This document shows, piece after piece, positions 15,836-24,771 of a stretch of DNA of 64,000 nucleotides. The notes beneath the pieces were generated by a model. It was not told the DNA's origin. It worked only from the letters and a program-made list of their open reading frames with translations, and ran no database searches. The translations under genes were made by a program, and so were the position numbers. Source of the stretch: Bacillota bacterium (lineage in GTDB: Bacteria; Bacillota; Clostridia; Acetivibrionales; DSM-1351); NCBI GenBank assembly GCA_023393115.1, contig JAEWMS010000052.1, forward strand, positions 22,645 to 86,644, written 5' to 3'. Numbering within the stretch: position 1 is the stretch's first letter; every line of letters begins with the position of its first letter.

Positions 15836-16963
15836 ATGAAAAAATATAACGTCAATTTAGCTGATTTTACTTCCAGGGGACAGATTGAATACGAGATTAG
15901 AGATAATATGCTTTATATGACGAATAAGCGTTCAATACCCACCCAACGCTTTGATGCGGAACATCTGTCCATAAACTCGTATGTGGGTCTGCCTGACAAA
16001 TACAAATTACCTTTACGAATTGACATAACAGCAAAAATAGATGCTCCCGGCCTGTATTTACTTATAGGCAACGGACATGTTAATTTCGGCACCTTATGGT
16101 CCGATAACAGGCGTATTGATGATATCGCAGCTCCAAACCGAAAAACGAAATTCTTTCATAATTCTATGCCTTTGAATGAATTTATTGAAATAACTTTAAT
16201 TTACGACATGAAAGAAATGCAAATACTGATTAACGGCGAGGAAAGGTATTATTCACAGAAAGAAAGATATATGAAATCTCCGACATTCAGAGATATGAGC
16301 GAGGGTGGTTTTGAAATAAAAATAACCTGTGATAAGCTGGCTAATTTGTGTATTAAATCAGTTTCGGTAACGGAGTATGACAATTCCTGCGGAATTGTTC
16401 ATTCTGAAATGGAACTGCCGGCTGCAGTTACAAAGAATATCGCTATTGAAGCCGGGGAAAAACCAACCTTTGAGAAATGTATATCACTTCTGCCCGAGAA
16501 TATTAAGAGGGAAATTATTAGTATTGATGAATACCTAAAAACCTCAAAACCATTGAAATTTAAAAGGCAGCTTGAGAAAAACGGAAATAAAATAACGTAT
16601 GTAGCTGCCGAGTATGGCTTGTCCTATGCCATATATTTAAGCAATGAGGTTTTTGATCACTCTTTGCAATGGTACCTGATAACCAATGGTAAGCCCGAGA
16701 CCTGGCATCGGAAAGCCAATATAATGGAAGAGACTCTTGACAGCCTGGCAGGGAAGATTCCCGATTTTGCAGACCGCATGTTTAGCAATTTGGATGAATG
16801 CGTAGGATGTTATAAAGCCTGCCTGGCGCGAACGAAATATAAGTTTCATAATAAGCAGAAAGCAGTTTGTCATGGTAAGTTGAAATTTAAAATGGACGCT
16901 TCCGGCTTTGAAGATGTCCGCACGTTTTTAAATGAAGTTAGTAATCTCTGTTTCAGAAAATGA
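15836..16963 (+). CDS. Hypothetical protein, 375 residues
   Basis: I do not recognise the family. The N-terminal ~190 residues are beta-rich and read like a jelly-roll or lectin-like sandwich (LYLLIGNGHVNFGTLWSDNR, FIEITLIYD, MQILINGEE). The C-terminal ~170 residues are helical, with several Cys in DECVGCYKACLARTKYKFH. There is no signal peptide or membrane segment. A GGGAGG site precedes ATG 15836, and it follows the GNAT gene closely. Its 3' end overlaps the IMPase-like remnant by 32 bp, which may mark a deletion junction. Confidence 0.65.
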   Translation: MKKYNVNLADFTSRGQIEYEIRDNMLYMTNKRSIPTQRFDAEHLSINSYVGLPDKYKLPLRIDITAKIDAPGLYLLIGNGHVNFGTLWSDNRRIDDIAAPNRKTKFFHNSMPLNEFIEITLIYDMKEMQILINGEERYYSQKERYMKSPTFRDMSEGGFEIKITCDKLANLCIKSVSVTEYDNSCGIVHSEMELPAAVTKNIAIEAGEKPTFEKCISLLPENIKREIISIDEYLKTSKPLKFKRQLEKNGNKITYVAAEYGLSYAIYLSNEVFDHSLQWYLITNGKPETWHRKANIMEETLDSLAGKIPDFADRMFSNLDECVGCYKACLARTKYKFHNKQKAVCHGKLKFKMDASGFEDVRTFLNEVSNLCFRK

Positions 16964-17309
16964 AGATATATCAAATTGTCTGGCTGTTTTTGGGTTTAGT
17001 GCGAATTTTGATAATATCCAGAGATACTATAAGGAATGGAGCTGTATTTTTGATAATGCAAAAAAGGCAATGCCGCTAATGTCGCCAGCTTTGAATATAT
17101 GCAACGTTGCGCGGGGACGTACAGATTTCTTTATTAATTTCGGAAGCAGTGTGGAAGGACACGCCGCTGCGGCATTTATTCTAAAAAATGCCGGTGGGAT
17201 AGTATATAATTATGATTTTTCAGAATGGAATCACAATATTAAAGGAATTATTGCAACAAATAGAAGTGTAAGTTTGAAAACAAAATATAAAACATATATA
17301 TGTATTTAA
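16932..17309 (+). pseudogene. C-terminal remnant of an inositol-monophosphatase-like protein
   Basis: The frame encodes 125 residues. The last ~75 resemble the C-terminal lobe of the IMPase superfamily: ARGRTDFFIN, GSSVEGHAAAAFILKNAGG, and GIIATN at the end. The N-terminal lobe with the metal-binding DPIDGT is absent, and the frame starts inside the end of the preceding gene. A catalytically competent IMPase is therefore impossible. It is best read as the surviving tail of a deleted gene. Confidence 0.6.
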
Positions 17310-17336
17310 TTTATTACCCGTTAGGAGAAAACTCTT

Positions 17337-18233
17337 ATGGAAGCAGTAAAATCAGGTGCTTTTAAAATGCTGGTAATTTTTATTTTAGTAATTATATTTT
17401 CAGCCGCATTTGCCATTTTTGTTCATGCCGTTGTCCCTGCACCGGTTGCTGTGGAAAATTTAGACGGTGTTTTAGTTAAGTTGATTGGATTTCCAGCCGT
17501 AGCGACAGGTTACTTTATTTTATTGTATATTCAATGTGCCATTACTATAAGATACATATGTAAAAATAACAGAACCTCTTATATGCAATCCGGTATACGA
17601 TTAGGTATATCATTTGCGCTGATTTACCTTGTCGCAATGCAGGAGGTTTTTGTTGAAGGTTCACCTTTTGCGGAATACGGACCGGAGTTTATACGTTATC
17701 AATTTTTTATGGGTTTGGGGGATGCAATACCTGCTTTTATATTACGTATAATCGTAGCAAGATTTACAATAATTAATCATAACAACAAAACGGATTTGGT
17801 AAAGGGCCTCAATAAAAAGGAAAGAGTGTACGCCATAAGTATTATCACATTGAGCTTTATAACTGAAAGAACTGTGGCATATGAAACAGGTATTGTCGCC
17901 AGCAACTGCGATACATATACAATCCCGTGCTACATATGGACAGCTTTATTTGGAATAGTATTGGGATTCATTTATACTATCTTGTATCCTTTAATATCAA
18001 ATGGGCGTAATGCTTTTCTTATGCCTATAAGCTTCAGCTTGATTATCGGGCTGAACTGGATTATTTTTAATAGCTTTATGGGGTTGATATTAAAGAATAC
18101 AATGCCGCAAATGTTACTAAGGAGCGGATTGGATGTTATGGTTTTATTCATTGACAGTTATATTATAGAAAAAATTATTATAAAAAAAGAACAAATGTTC
18201 ACTCTAATAAGCAAAGAAAAAAGCGACCTCTAA
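17337..18233 (+). CDS. Multi-pass membrane protein, unknown function
   Basis: A 298-residue protein with about seven or eight hydrophobic segments spread along its length and short charged loops. The first segment has no clear cleavage site. The TAGGAGAAAA site before ATG 17337 is good. I recognise no family and see no transporter or protease signature. A terminator overlaps its stop codon, so it is transcribed apart from the decayed two-component remnant downstream. Confidence 0.7.
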   Translation: MEAVKSGAFKMLVIFILVIIFSAAFAIFVHAVVPAPVAVENLDGVLVKLIGFPAVATGYFILLYIQCAITIRYICKNNRTSYMQSGIRLGISFALIYLVAMQEVFVEGSPFAEYGPEFIRYQFFMGLGDAIPAFILRIIVARFTIINHNNKTDLVKGLNKKERVYAISIITLSFITERTVAYETGIVASNCDTYTIPCYIWTALFGIVLGFIYTILYPLISNGRNAFLMPISFSLIIGLNWIIFNSFMGLILKNTMPQMLLRSGLDVMVLFIDSYIIEKIIIKKEQMFTLISKEKSDL

Positions 18234-18246
18234 ATTAGAGGTTTTT
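18226..18246 (+). terminator. Terminator overlapping the stop codon
   Basis: ACCTCTAA and TTAGAGGT form the stem, followed by TTTTT; the TAA stop (18231-18233) lies within the 5' arm. Confidence 0.75.
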
Positions 18247-18248
18247 CA

Positions 18249-18561
18249 GATATTCCTGTAATTATTATTTCAGCAAAGGACATGATTGGAACCAAAATTG
18301 ATCTTTTGAAAATGGGCGCTGATGACTGACTACATAACCAAGCCCTTTGATCTGGGAGAGGTTGGTCTTACACTATGGGGATATTGTGCTGGAAGACAAC
18401 GCCAGGAGGATTACAGTAAACTCAAATCCAGGAGCAAAGCTTCCACCGGCTTGGGACTATCCATAGTTAAGCTTTTAACCGAACAGATGGGCGGCACCGT
18501 AGGTGCAAGTTTAATTGGGAATTATATTGCAATACGGGTGGAGTTGCCTTTATACCATTGA
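18249..18561 (+). pseudogene. Fused remnant of a response regulator and a histidine kinase
   Basis: In frame from 18249 the text reads DIPVIIISAKD...LLKMGADD, the middle of a receiver domain. At 18322-18330 a 4-bp tandem duplication (TGAC TGAC) shifts the frame, after which YITKPFDLGEV completes the receiver core. About 40 codons on, the reading becomes STGLGLSIVKLLTEQMGGT, the G2 box of a histidine-kinase ATPase domain, ending at TGA 18561. The receiver C-terminus, output domain and nearly all of the kinase are missing. This is a scar from a large internal deletion in an adjacent regulator-kinase gene pair. Confidence 0.8.
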
Positions 18562-18578
18562 AAATAAGGATATAAATA

Positions 18579-18688
18579 GGGACCGGCATCCAATGTGTTC
18601 AGCACTAGATGCAGATCCCTGTTGAGGAAAGGAGCTTTTTCTTTATCCTGAGGGGGTCACTTTATTACTGCCCCCAAGTAACCTATTT
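18579..18688. other. Two hairpins downstream of the two-component scar
   Basis: An imperfect long stem pairs AGGGACCGGCATC with GATGCAGATCCCT (about 18578-18622), and GGGGG/CCCCC flank a 14-nt loop near 18653-18676. The second could terminate the gene on the minus strand. No gene is seen here. Confidence 0.45.
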
Positions 18689-18708
18689 CTTATTACATAT
18701 AGTTTATC

Positions 18709-19122
18709 TTATACTGCATTGTGAACAAATGAAGCAATTGAATCAAGTGGAATGTCAGTTACCGAACCAACAGAGAAGACCGGGAATCCATCAAAGCCAC
18801 CGGCTGATTTCCCTTTTCCGCCTCCACCGAAGCCTGAGCCTCCGCAACCGGCTCCACCGCCGAAATTGCTACCAAAGAACCCAGTGTCTCCGCCACAGGA
18901 ACCTCCAAAATTACCGATTCCGTTGCATGCATTCCCGAGAGCACATCCTGGGGCAGGACCTATTCTGGTTATTAATCTTACAAAGCAATCATTAACAGAC
19001 AGTATTACACCTGTAAAGCCCGAGCCCGACTGTCCGCCGCTTTTTGTAAAGATGGTAACCGTCTCTCCGATATAGTTGCATAGCAGAGATTCGAGATTGC
19101 CGCCATTTAAATTGTTTGACAT
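18709..19122 (-). CDS. Sm-like domain protein with Gly/Cys-rich insertion
   Basis: A 137-residue protein. The N-terminal part (about 5-60: LLCNYIGETVTIFTKSGGQSG, then FTGVILSVNDCFVRLIT) and the C-terminal part (SVGSVTDIPLDSIASFVHNAV) read as one small Sm-like beta-barrel seen in Firmicute spore proteins. They are separated by about 55 residues of Gly/Cys-rich sequence (GGSCGG, FGGGAGCGGSGFGGGG). ATG 19122 follows GAAAGGATG. Composition suggests a spore-coat or surface role; this is inference. Confidence 0.7.
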   Translation of the reverse strand: MSNNLNGGNLESLLCNYIGETVTIFTKSGGQSGSGFTGVILSVNDCFVRLITRIGPAPGCALGNACNGIGNFGGSCGGDTGFFGSNFGGGAGCGGSGFGGGGKGKSAGGFDGFPVFSVGSVTDIPLDSIASFVHNAV

Positions 19123-19341
19123 CAAATTACATCCTTTCTTGATTATTTATATCAACTAATACATTATTATGTAAACTACATTGAAAATGTTACACTTTTG
19201 TGTATAAAAGAATTAGCTTTTGTCTAAAATTGATTCTTTTATCATTACATTCCGCGTTTTCAATTATAAAAAGGAATACTTATATAAGTGTGTTGATAAG
19301 ATGAGTGAAAAGAAAAATAAAAACGCATCAATTTTTTTGTA

Positions 19342-20931
19342 TTGGCAGATAATAAACCTGGTTGGATATTAAATAATGCCGGGGTGATTTTTACGAAATG
19401 GAAATTCAGTAAGTATAAGAACACGTCAGTCGTAAAGGATACTGATAAAAATTCAGGAAAAGATACCATAAAAGATTCAAAGAAAAATTCTAATAAGATA
19501 AGTATGGAATCAATTGACCGGGAGCTCATGGATTGCCCGGATATTACAAGAAAAAGGGTGTATGTGGATAATCATACAGAGAGTTATTTTATTTATTTAA
19601 ATGAATTTATCGATAATGATATTCTTCAAAGAGACTTCATAAAGCCAATACTGACCATGAGCTTAAAAGAACTTTCGGATGAGAAAAAAATATATAATTT
19701 GCCATGCGCTAAAATGAAGCTTCTATACACATTAGAGGATGTAATAGATGGAATTATGGCTGGTGATTCTGTTTTCATTTGCAAAGCTCTTGATTACGCA
19801 GTAGCTTGTACTGTTATGGATATAGATACTAGAGGGATAGAGGAACCTCAAACAGAAAAAAATATTCGGGGACCACATGAAGGCTTTGTAGAAAGCATAG
19901 ATACAAATTATTCCGTTTTAAGAAGAAAGGTTAAAAGTAATCGTCTGAAAATAAAGAAAACCATTCTGGGAAAGCAAACCAGGCAGACAGTTGCAATCAC
20001 TTACATTGAAGGAGTTGCAAATATTGATATAGTCAATAGTCTGTATGATAAAATAAGCAGTATAGAAATTGATGGTTTATCTGCCATCGGATATGTCGAG
20101 CAGATTATAACAGCAAATCATTATTCCATATTTCCTCAGTTCTTATCCACTGAAAGGCCTGACAAAGCTGTAGCATCACTTCTTGAAGGAAGGATTGTAA
20201 TTCTTCAGGAGGGAACGCCAGTCGTTCTTGTTGCACCTATAAATTTTTTGTCCTTTTTTCAGGCTCTTGATGATTACAGTACATTATGGATACATGGCTC
20301 CTTCCTTAGAATGCTTAGATTGATTGCGATAGTATTGGCTGTTGTTATGCCATCACTGTATATTGCTATTACTTCTTTCCATTATTACATAGTGCCCCTT
20401 AATCTGCTGATTCCCATCGCGGAATCCAGGGCAAAGGTACCGTTTCCACCAATTGTTGAAGTATTAATCCTTGAAATAGTAGTAGAAATGGTACGTGAGG
20501 CTGCTGTACGTCTTCCTTCATACATTAGTACTGCTATAGGTATTTTTGCAACGCTGGTTATTGGTCAGGCTTCGGTAGAAGCAGGAATAGTGAGTAATAT
20601 ATTGATTGTAATTGTTGGAGCATCAGCGGTTGCATCTTATGTTATACCATCCTTTGATATGTCAATGTCAATACGGATACTCAGGTTTGGGTTCTCAATA
20701 GCAACATCAATTTTCGGGGCTATCGGGATGGTTATATGTACAGCCTTAACCCTTGCTCACCTTACCAGTATGCAATCACTTGGTCAACCTTATTTTCAAC
20801 CTATTACACCACTGGTAATCAGAGATTTCAAGGATGCGTTTTTTAGGTTGCCAATAAAAAGTCTTGAAAAACGGCCAGCTATAGTAAAAACAAAAAATAA
20901 ATCAAGAGGTAAAAGGAATGGAAGGAAGTAA
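19342..20931 (+). CDS. gerA: Spore germination protein, GerA family A subunit
   Basis: A protein of up to 529 residues. After a variable Lys/Asp-rich N-terminus comes the GerA soluble domain (FIKPILT, GLSAIGYVEQII, FPQFLSTERPDKAVASLLEGR) and a membrane domain of about five helices containing PFPPIVEVLILEIVVEMVRE. GerA subunits pair with B and C subunits as nutrient-gated germinant receptors in the inner spore membrane. The start is uncertain: TTG 19342 lacks a ribosome site, and GTG 19384 is also in frame. The B gene overlaps it by 14 bp. The paralogue (A, K, ...) cannot be fixed. Confidence 0.9.
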   Translation: MADNKPGWILNNAGVIFTKWKFSKYKNTSVVKDTDKNSGKDTIKDSKKNSNKISMESIDRELMDCPDITRKRVYVDNHTESYFIYLNEFIDNDILQRDFIKPILTMSLKELSDEKKIYNLPCAKMKLLYTLEDVIDGIMAGDSVFICKALDYAVACTVMDIDTRGIEEPQTEKNIRGPHEGFVESIDTNYSVLRRKVKSNRLKIKKTILGKQTRQTVAITYIEGVANIDIVNSLYDKISSIEIDGLSAIGYVEQIITANHYSIFPQFLSTERPDKAVASLLEGRIVILQEGTPVVLVAPINFLSFFQALDDYSTLWIHGSFLRMLRLIAIVLAVVMPSLYIAITSFHYYIVPLNLLIPIAESRAKVPFPPIVEVLILEIVVEMVREAAVRLPSYISTAIGIFATLVIGQASVEAGIVSNILIVIVGASAVASYVIPSFDMSMSIRILRFGFSIATSIFGAIGMVICTALTLAHLTSMQSLGQPYFQPITPLVIRDFKDAFFRLPIKSLEKRPAIVKTKNKSRGKRNGRK

Positions 20932-22003
20932 CTCCATAAAGGCTTTGCAACTAGCCCTTATCCTATTTATAACACAAACTGGTGTGGGTATTATTGTGCT
21001 TCCGTCGGCATTATCAAAAGAAGTGGGTCATGATGGATGGATTACTGTTGCTGTAACAGGATTGGGTATTATTGTATTTGCGCTGCTGATTATGGCTTTA
21101 CTGGGAAGATATAAGGATAAGGGTATATATGAGATAAATAAATGTATTTATGGTAAATATATTGGAACAGTCTTAAATGCTGGAGTTATTTTTTACCTTT
21201 TTGCAGCTTCTGTTGTAGGAACCGCTTTTTTTACTTATTATATCAGAATAACGCTATTGCGGGAAACACCCATATGGGCGTTAGCTCCATTCATAGCACT
21301 GCCCTCCTTTTATCTGGTATGGCAGGGACTCAAGAATATGAGCAGATTTCTATTTTTTTCAATAGTTAGCAGTATTATAATTTTAATTTTCCTTTTATTT
21401 TTATACAAGGACTTTAAATTATCCTTCGTCTTGCCCATAGGTGAAGCTGGTATTTCAAACATACTTTATAGTACTAAAACCTGTTTTTTGGCATTTTTAG
21501 GTTTTGAGACAACAGTTTTTTTCTATCCCTATGTCACAGATAAACAAAAAGCACTGAAGTTGAGTATTGGCGCAATATTGATGAGTACTGTCTTTTATTT
21601 GGTTTTTGTATTTGTCTCTACAATTACTTTTGGTGAGAACTTTCTAAATATAATGCTAATACCATTTTTTAGCCTGTCAAGGGTATATAATGCCCCTATA
21701 CTCGAAAGGGTGGATCTGTATTTAACAGCTATTTGGTTTATACCATTAGCCTGCTCAGTTAGAACCTATATATTTGCCGTATACGATGGTATGCAAAAAG
21801 TATTTAAACTGAAAAAAACAAAACTGACGTATTTTATCTTTTTCGTTGCAATAATTATATTAAGCAGTTTGCCTAAAAATTTCAATCAGCTCCTTGTTTT
21901 GATGGATTATATCAGTACGGCCGGTATGGTGTTGGTGCTCTTTTTAGTACTATGTCTTGTGCTTTCTTTTGTGAGAAAAAAGGGGGTTAATAATAATGAA
22001 TAA
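20918..22003 (+). CDS. gerB: Spore germination protein, GerB family permease-like subunit
   Basis: A 361-residue membrane protein with about ten helices, of the APC-superfamily GerAB/YndE type (LQLALILFITQTGVGIIVLP, GLKNMSRFLFF). In germinant receptors this subunit binds the nutrient germinant. The start overlaps the 3' end of the A gene (AAAGGAATGGAAGG) and its end overlaps the C gene by 8 bp, so all three are translationally coupled. Paralogue identity is not determinable. Confidence 0.9.
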   Translation: MEGSNSIKALQLALILFITQTGVGIIVLPSALSKEVGHDGWITVAVTGLGIIVFALLIMALLGRYKDKGIYEINKCIYGKYIGTVLNAGVIFYLFAASVVGTAFFTYYIRITLLRETPIWALAPFIALPSFYLVWQGLKNMSRFLFFSIVSSIIILIFLLFLYKDFKLSFVLPIGEAGISNILYSTKTCFLAFLGFETTVFFYPYVTDKQKALKLSIGAILMSTVFYLVFVFVSTITFGENFLNIMLIPFFSLSRVYNAPILERVDLYLTAIWFIPLACSVRTYIFAVYDGMQKVFKLKKTKLTYFIFFVAIIILSSLPKNFNQLLVLMDYISTAGMVLVLFLVLCLVLSFVRKKGVNNNE

Positions 22004-23123
22004 AATAATAAGGTACTTTACTATGTTGATTTTATTTATGAGTTTATTTATCCAGACTGGCTGCTGGGATCAGAAGCAGTATGAAGAAATAGGTTTTATT
22101 CTTCAGATGGGATTGGAAGTTGGGAAAGATGACAAAATGTTGTTATCCATAACAGCGCCGGTAGTTTCACCTGATGCTGAAAAGAAGGTAGAGTTTCTTA
22201 ATATATCTAATGAAAATCTTGTTAGACCATCGAGGGATAATTTAAGAAACGTTTCAGGTAAATTTCTTCAAGGGGGAAAAATACAAATTCTTTATTTCTC
22301 AAAGGAACTAGCTGAAAAAGGAATAAACGAGTACCTGGAAATATTTCATAGAGACCCTGAGAATCCTCTGCTGTCAAATGTTGTAGTTGTTGATAAAAGC
22401 CCTAAGGAAATGATGGAAAAGAGCATAGATTTCAAAGACAAGCCCAGACCTTCAATATATGCGGCAGAGTTATTAAGAGATGCACGAAGAAGATTGATTA
22501 TCCCTGAGACAAGAGTATATAATTTCAGCATTTTATACCACTCTAAAACAATTGACCCTGTCACTCCTCTGTTTAGATATGATGACAAGAGTTTTATTGT
22601 TTCCGGGGCGGCTGTTTTTTCCGGTGACAAGATGGTGGGAGAAATAAACCCTGATGAGACAAAGCTTTTAAATGTACTGAAAGGCAAAAAGCAGGTTTTT
22701 GAGTACATCTACAGAGGTAATGCATTAAATAACAAAGATGGAAAACTAAAAAAGGGTGCTGCAGTAAGTCTGAAATGTAAAAAAAATAAAATTAAAATAG
22801 ATACTTCCTCTAAGAAACCGGTTATAAATATAACACTCCGATTCATAGCTTCTATGGATGAATTCTCGGGTAAGCAAAATCTTGATAAGGACCACCAACT
22901 GAAAAAAGTTGAAAGAGTTATAGCCGAATCGCTGTACAGAGAAATTAATGATTTGCTTAAAAAGCTTCAGAGCTTTGGTGCTGACCCAATAGGCTTCGGT
23001 GAGAGAGTAAGAGCAAAACAGAATTCATACTGGAAGTCTGTTAAATGGAAAGAGGTATATAAAACTGCCCAAATTAAGCTCAATATTGGGGTGGAATTTG
23101 AAACATACGGTACTATAAGGTGA
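21996..23123 (+). CDS. gerC: Spore germination lipoprotein, GerC family subunit
   Basis: A 375-residue protein with a signal peptide and a lipobox ending QTGC-W at Cys23, followed by the GerC signature WDQKQYEEIGFILQMGLE. Two domains follow, the N-terminal one rich in beta strands and the C-terminal one ending in the conserved (S)VKWKEVYKTAQI-like segment. GerC subunits are lipid-anchored to the outer face of the spore inner membrane. It overlaps gerB by 8 bp behind AAGGGGG. It completes a canonical A-B-C receptor operon. Confidence 0.92.
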   Translation: MNKIIRYFTMLILFMSLFIQTGCWDQKQYEEIGFILQMGLEVGKDDKMLLSITAPVVSPDAEKKVEFLNISNENLVRPSRDNLRNVSGKFLQGGKIQILYFSKELAEKGINEYLEIFHRDPENPLLSNVVVVDKSPKEMMEKSIDFKDKPRPSIYAAELLRDARRRLIIPETRVYNFSILYHSKTIDPVTPLFRYDDKSFIVSGAAVFSGDKMVGEINPDETKLLNVLKGKKQVFEYIYRGNALNNKDGKLKKGAAVSLKCKKNKIKIDTSSKKPVINITLRFIASMDEFSGKQNLDKDHQLKKVERVIAESLYREINDLLKKLQSFGADPIGFGERVRAKQNSYWKSVKWKEVYKTAQIKLNIGVEFETYGTIR

Positions 23124-23303
23124 GTATTAATTAGTGTTTAGAAGTTCATATCTTTCTGACTGATTACTTTCAATAACGACTTTACGCAGTATAAACAGGC
23201 CAAACAGTAACTTTATTTTTGTCATTTTACAATCCCTCATATATAATTAGATTCATAAGACTTACGAATTAATATTCATAGCAAAAAAAGAATGGGAGAC
23301 AGG

Positions 23304-24350
23304 ATGATACGATTTAATTGTGATTACAGTGAAGGTGCACACCCTAAGGTGCTGCAGAAATTAATTGAAACAAATATGGAGCAGACTGCCGGCTACGGGG
23401 TTGACCCGTACTGCAAAACAGCTGCTGAGCTCATCAAAAGTAAATGCGGCCGTGAAGATATAGATGTACATTTTCTGGTTGGAGGCACTCAGACAAACCT
23501 GACTATTATAACTGCAGCATTAAGGCCGCATCAGGGTGTTATATCTGCCGATACGGGTCATATCAATACACATGAAACAGGTGCTATCGAAGCAAACGGC
23601 CATAAGGTGCTGGCTCTTCCGGCAGTCGACGGAAAGCTGACAGCTCAGGCTGTAGAGGACTATTTCATGTCGCATATCAATGATGAAAACCATGAACATA
23701 TCGTTCAGCCCGGAATGGTATATATATCAAATCCCACTGAACTGGGAACTATATATAGCAAAGCCGAGCTGTCAGCAATAAGTGAAGTCTGCAAAAGAAA
23801 CGGATTGTTTTTATATATGGACGGTGCCCGCCTGGGGTATGCACTTTGTGCTGAGGACAATGACCTTGAGCTAAAGGAGCTTACGCAATTGTGTGATGCT
23901 TTTTACATTGGAGGTACTAAAATTGGTGCACTTTTTGGAGAAGCCCTGGTTTTATGCAATGACGCACTGAAGAGAGACTTCAGATACATTATTAAACAGA
24001 AGGGTGGAATGCTTGCCAAGGGGAGACTTCTTGGAGTGCAGTTTTGCGCGCTGTTTGAGGAAAACTTGTATTTTGAGATGGCAAGCCACGCAAATAAAAT
24101 GGCTTACATGATAAAGGAGGCCTTTAAAAGAAACGACTACAGCTTCCTTGTAAATTCCACAACCAATCAGCAGTTTCCAATAATACCTGATAATATTCTT
24201 TTAAAACTTAAAGAGAATTTTGAATATTCCTTTTGGGAAAAAATAAATGAAAAAACTAGTGCAGTCCGTTTTTGTACAAGCTGGGCAACCAGCATGGAGG
24301 CAGTACAGCTGCTGATAGATGAGATAGATAAACTGGGACAGGTAATTTAA
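23304..24350 (+). CDS. ltaE: Low-specificity L-threonine aldolase
   Basis: A 348-residue fold-type I PLP enzyme. Hallmarks are the N-terminal FNCDYSEGAHP, ADTGHINTHETGAIE, the DGARLGYA Asp/Arg pair, and the PLP lysine at residue 206 (YIGGTKIGALFGE). The family splits threonine into glycine and acetaldehyde, with side activity on allo-threonine and 3-hydroxy amino acids. ATG 23304 lies just behind GGGAGACAGG and begins the conserved part; an in-frame ATG at 23292 is less likely. It stands alone between gerC and the DUF1905 gene. Confidence 0.9.
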   Translation: MIRFNCDYSEGAHPKVLQKLIETNMEQTAGYGVDPYCKTAAELIKSKCGREDIDVHFLVGGTQTNLTIITAALRPHQGVISADTGHINTHETGAIEANGHKVLALPAVDGKLTAQAVEDYFMSHINDENHEHIVQPGMVYISNPTELGTIYSKAELSAISEVCKRNGLFLYMDGARLGYALCAEDNDLELKELTQLCDAFYIGGTKIGALFGEALVLCNDALKRDFRYIIKQKGGMLAKGRLLGVQFCALFEENLYFEMASHANKMAYMIKEAFKRNDYSFLVNSTTNQQFPIIPDNILLKLKENFEYSFWEKINEKTSAVRFCTSWATSMEAVQLLIDEIDKLGQVI

Positions 24351-24382
24351 CAGATTATTTATTACAAATATAAATATTAACA

Positions 24383-24448
24383 TCTCATTACATTTTGTGG
24401 CCACAATGTCGGCTCAAAGCCGCTAAAGCGGCTTAGGAGGTTAATATG
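24383..24448 (+). repeat. Dispersed leader element, copy 3 (DUF1905 gene)
   Basis: Reads CTCATTACATTTTGTGGCC, then the hairpins CGGCTCAAAGCCG and AAGCCGCTAAAGCGGCTT, then AGGAGGTTAATATG. It ends at the start codon of the DUF1905 gene. It is the clearest copy of the family. Confidence 0.75.
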
Positions 24449-24709
24449 AGCAAGATATACAAATTCGAAGCAGAAATCAAAAAAGTGCTCGATATTGACG
24501 GGGCATATATTGAATTCCCATATGATGTAAAAGCCGAGTTTGGGAAGGGCAGGGTAAAGGTTTTAGCCACCTTTGACGGAGAACCCTACGAAGGCAGTCT
24601 GGTAAAAATGAAAACACCTTGTCACATTATCGGCATCAGGAAGGATATACGTGCCAAAATAGGTAAGCAGCCTGAGGATATTATAAAGGTTACAATTCAG
24701 GAAAGATAA
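24446..24709 (+). CDS. DUF1905 domain protein
   Basis: An 87-residue single-domain protein matching DUF1905 (YKFEAEIKKV, YIEFPYDVKAEFG, RVKVLATFDGEPYEGSL, HIIGIRKDIRAKIGK). The family is a small beta-barrel-like domain of unknown function, often fused to or near YdeI/OmdA-type proteins. No partner is present here. It has an unusually strong leader (copy 3 of the dispersed element) with its ribosome site at the element's 3' edge. Confidence 0.88.
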   Translation: MSKIYKFEAEIKKVLDIDGAYIEFPYDVKAEFGKGRVKVLATFDGEPYEGSLVKMKTPCHIIGIRKDIRAKIGKQPEDIIKVTIQER

Positions 24710-24771
24710 AACCTATAGGGAAGGTTGTTCTAAGCCAATATTGCAAATAATCAAATGAAAGCGAAGAAAAT

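Noticed and set aside
18752..19075. Pro-rich plus-strand frame over the Gly-rich gene
   Set aside because: Antisense of Gly codons gives Pro codons; the minus-strand frame has a ribosome site and domain similarity.
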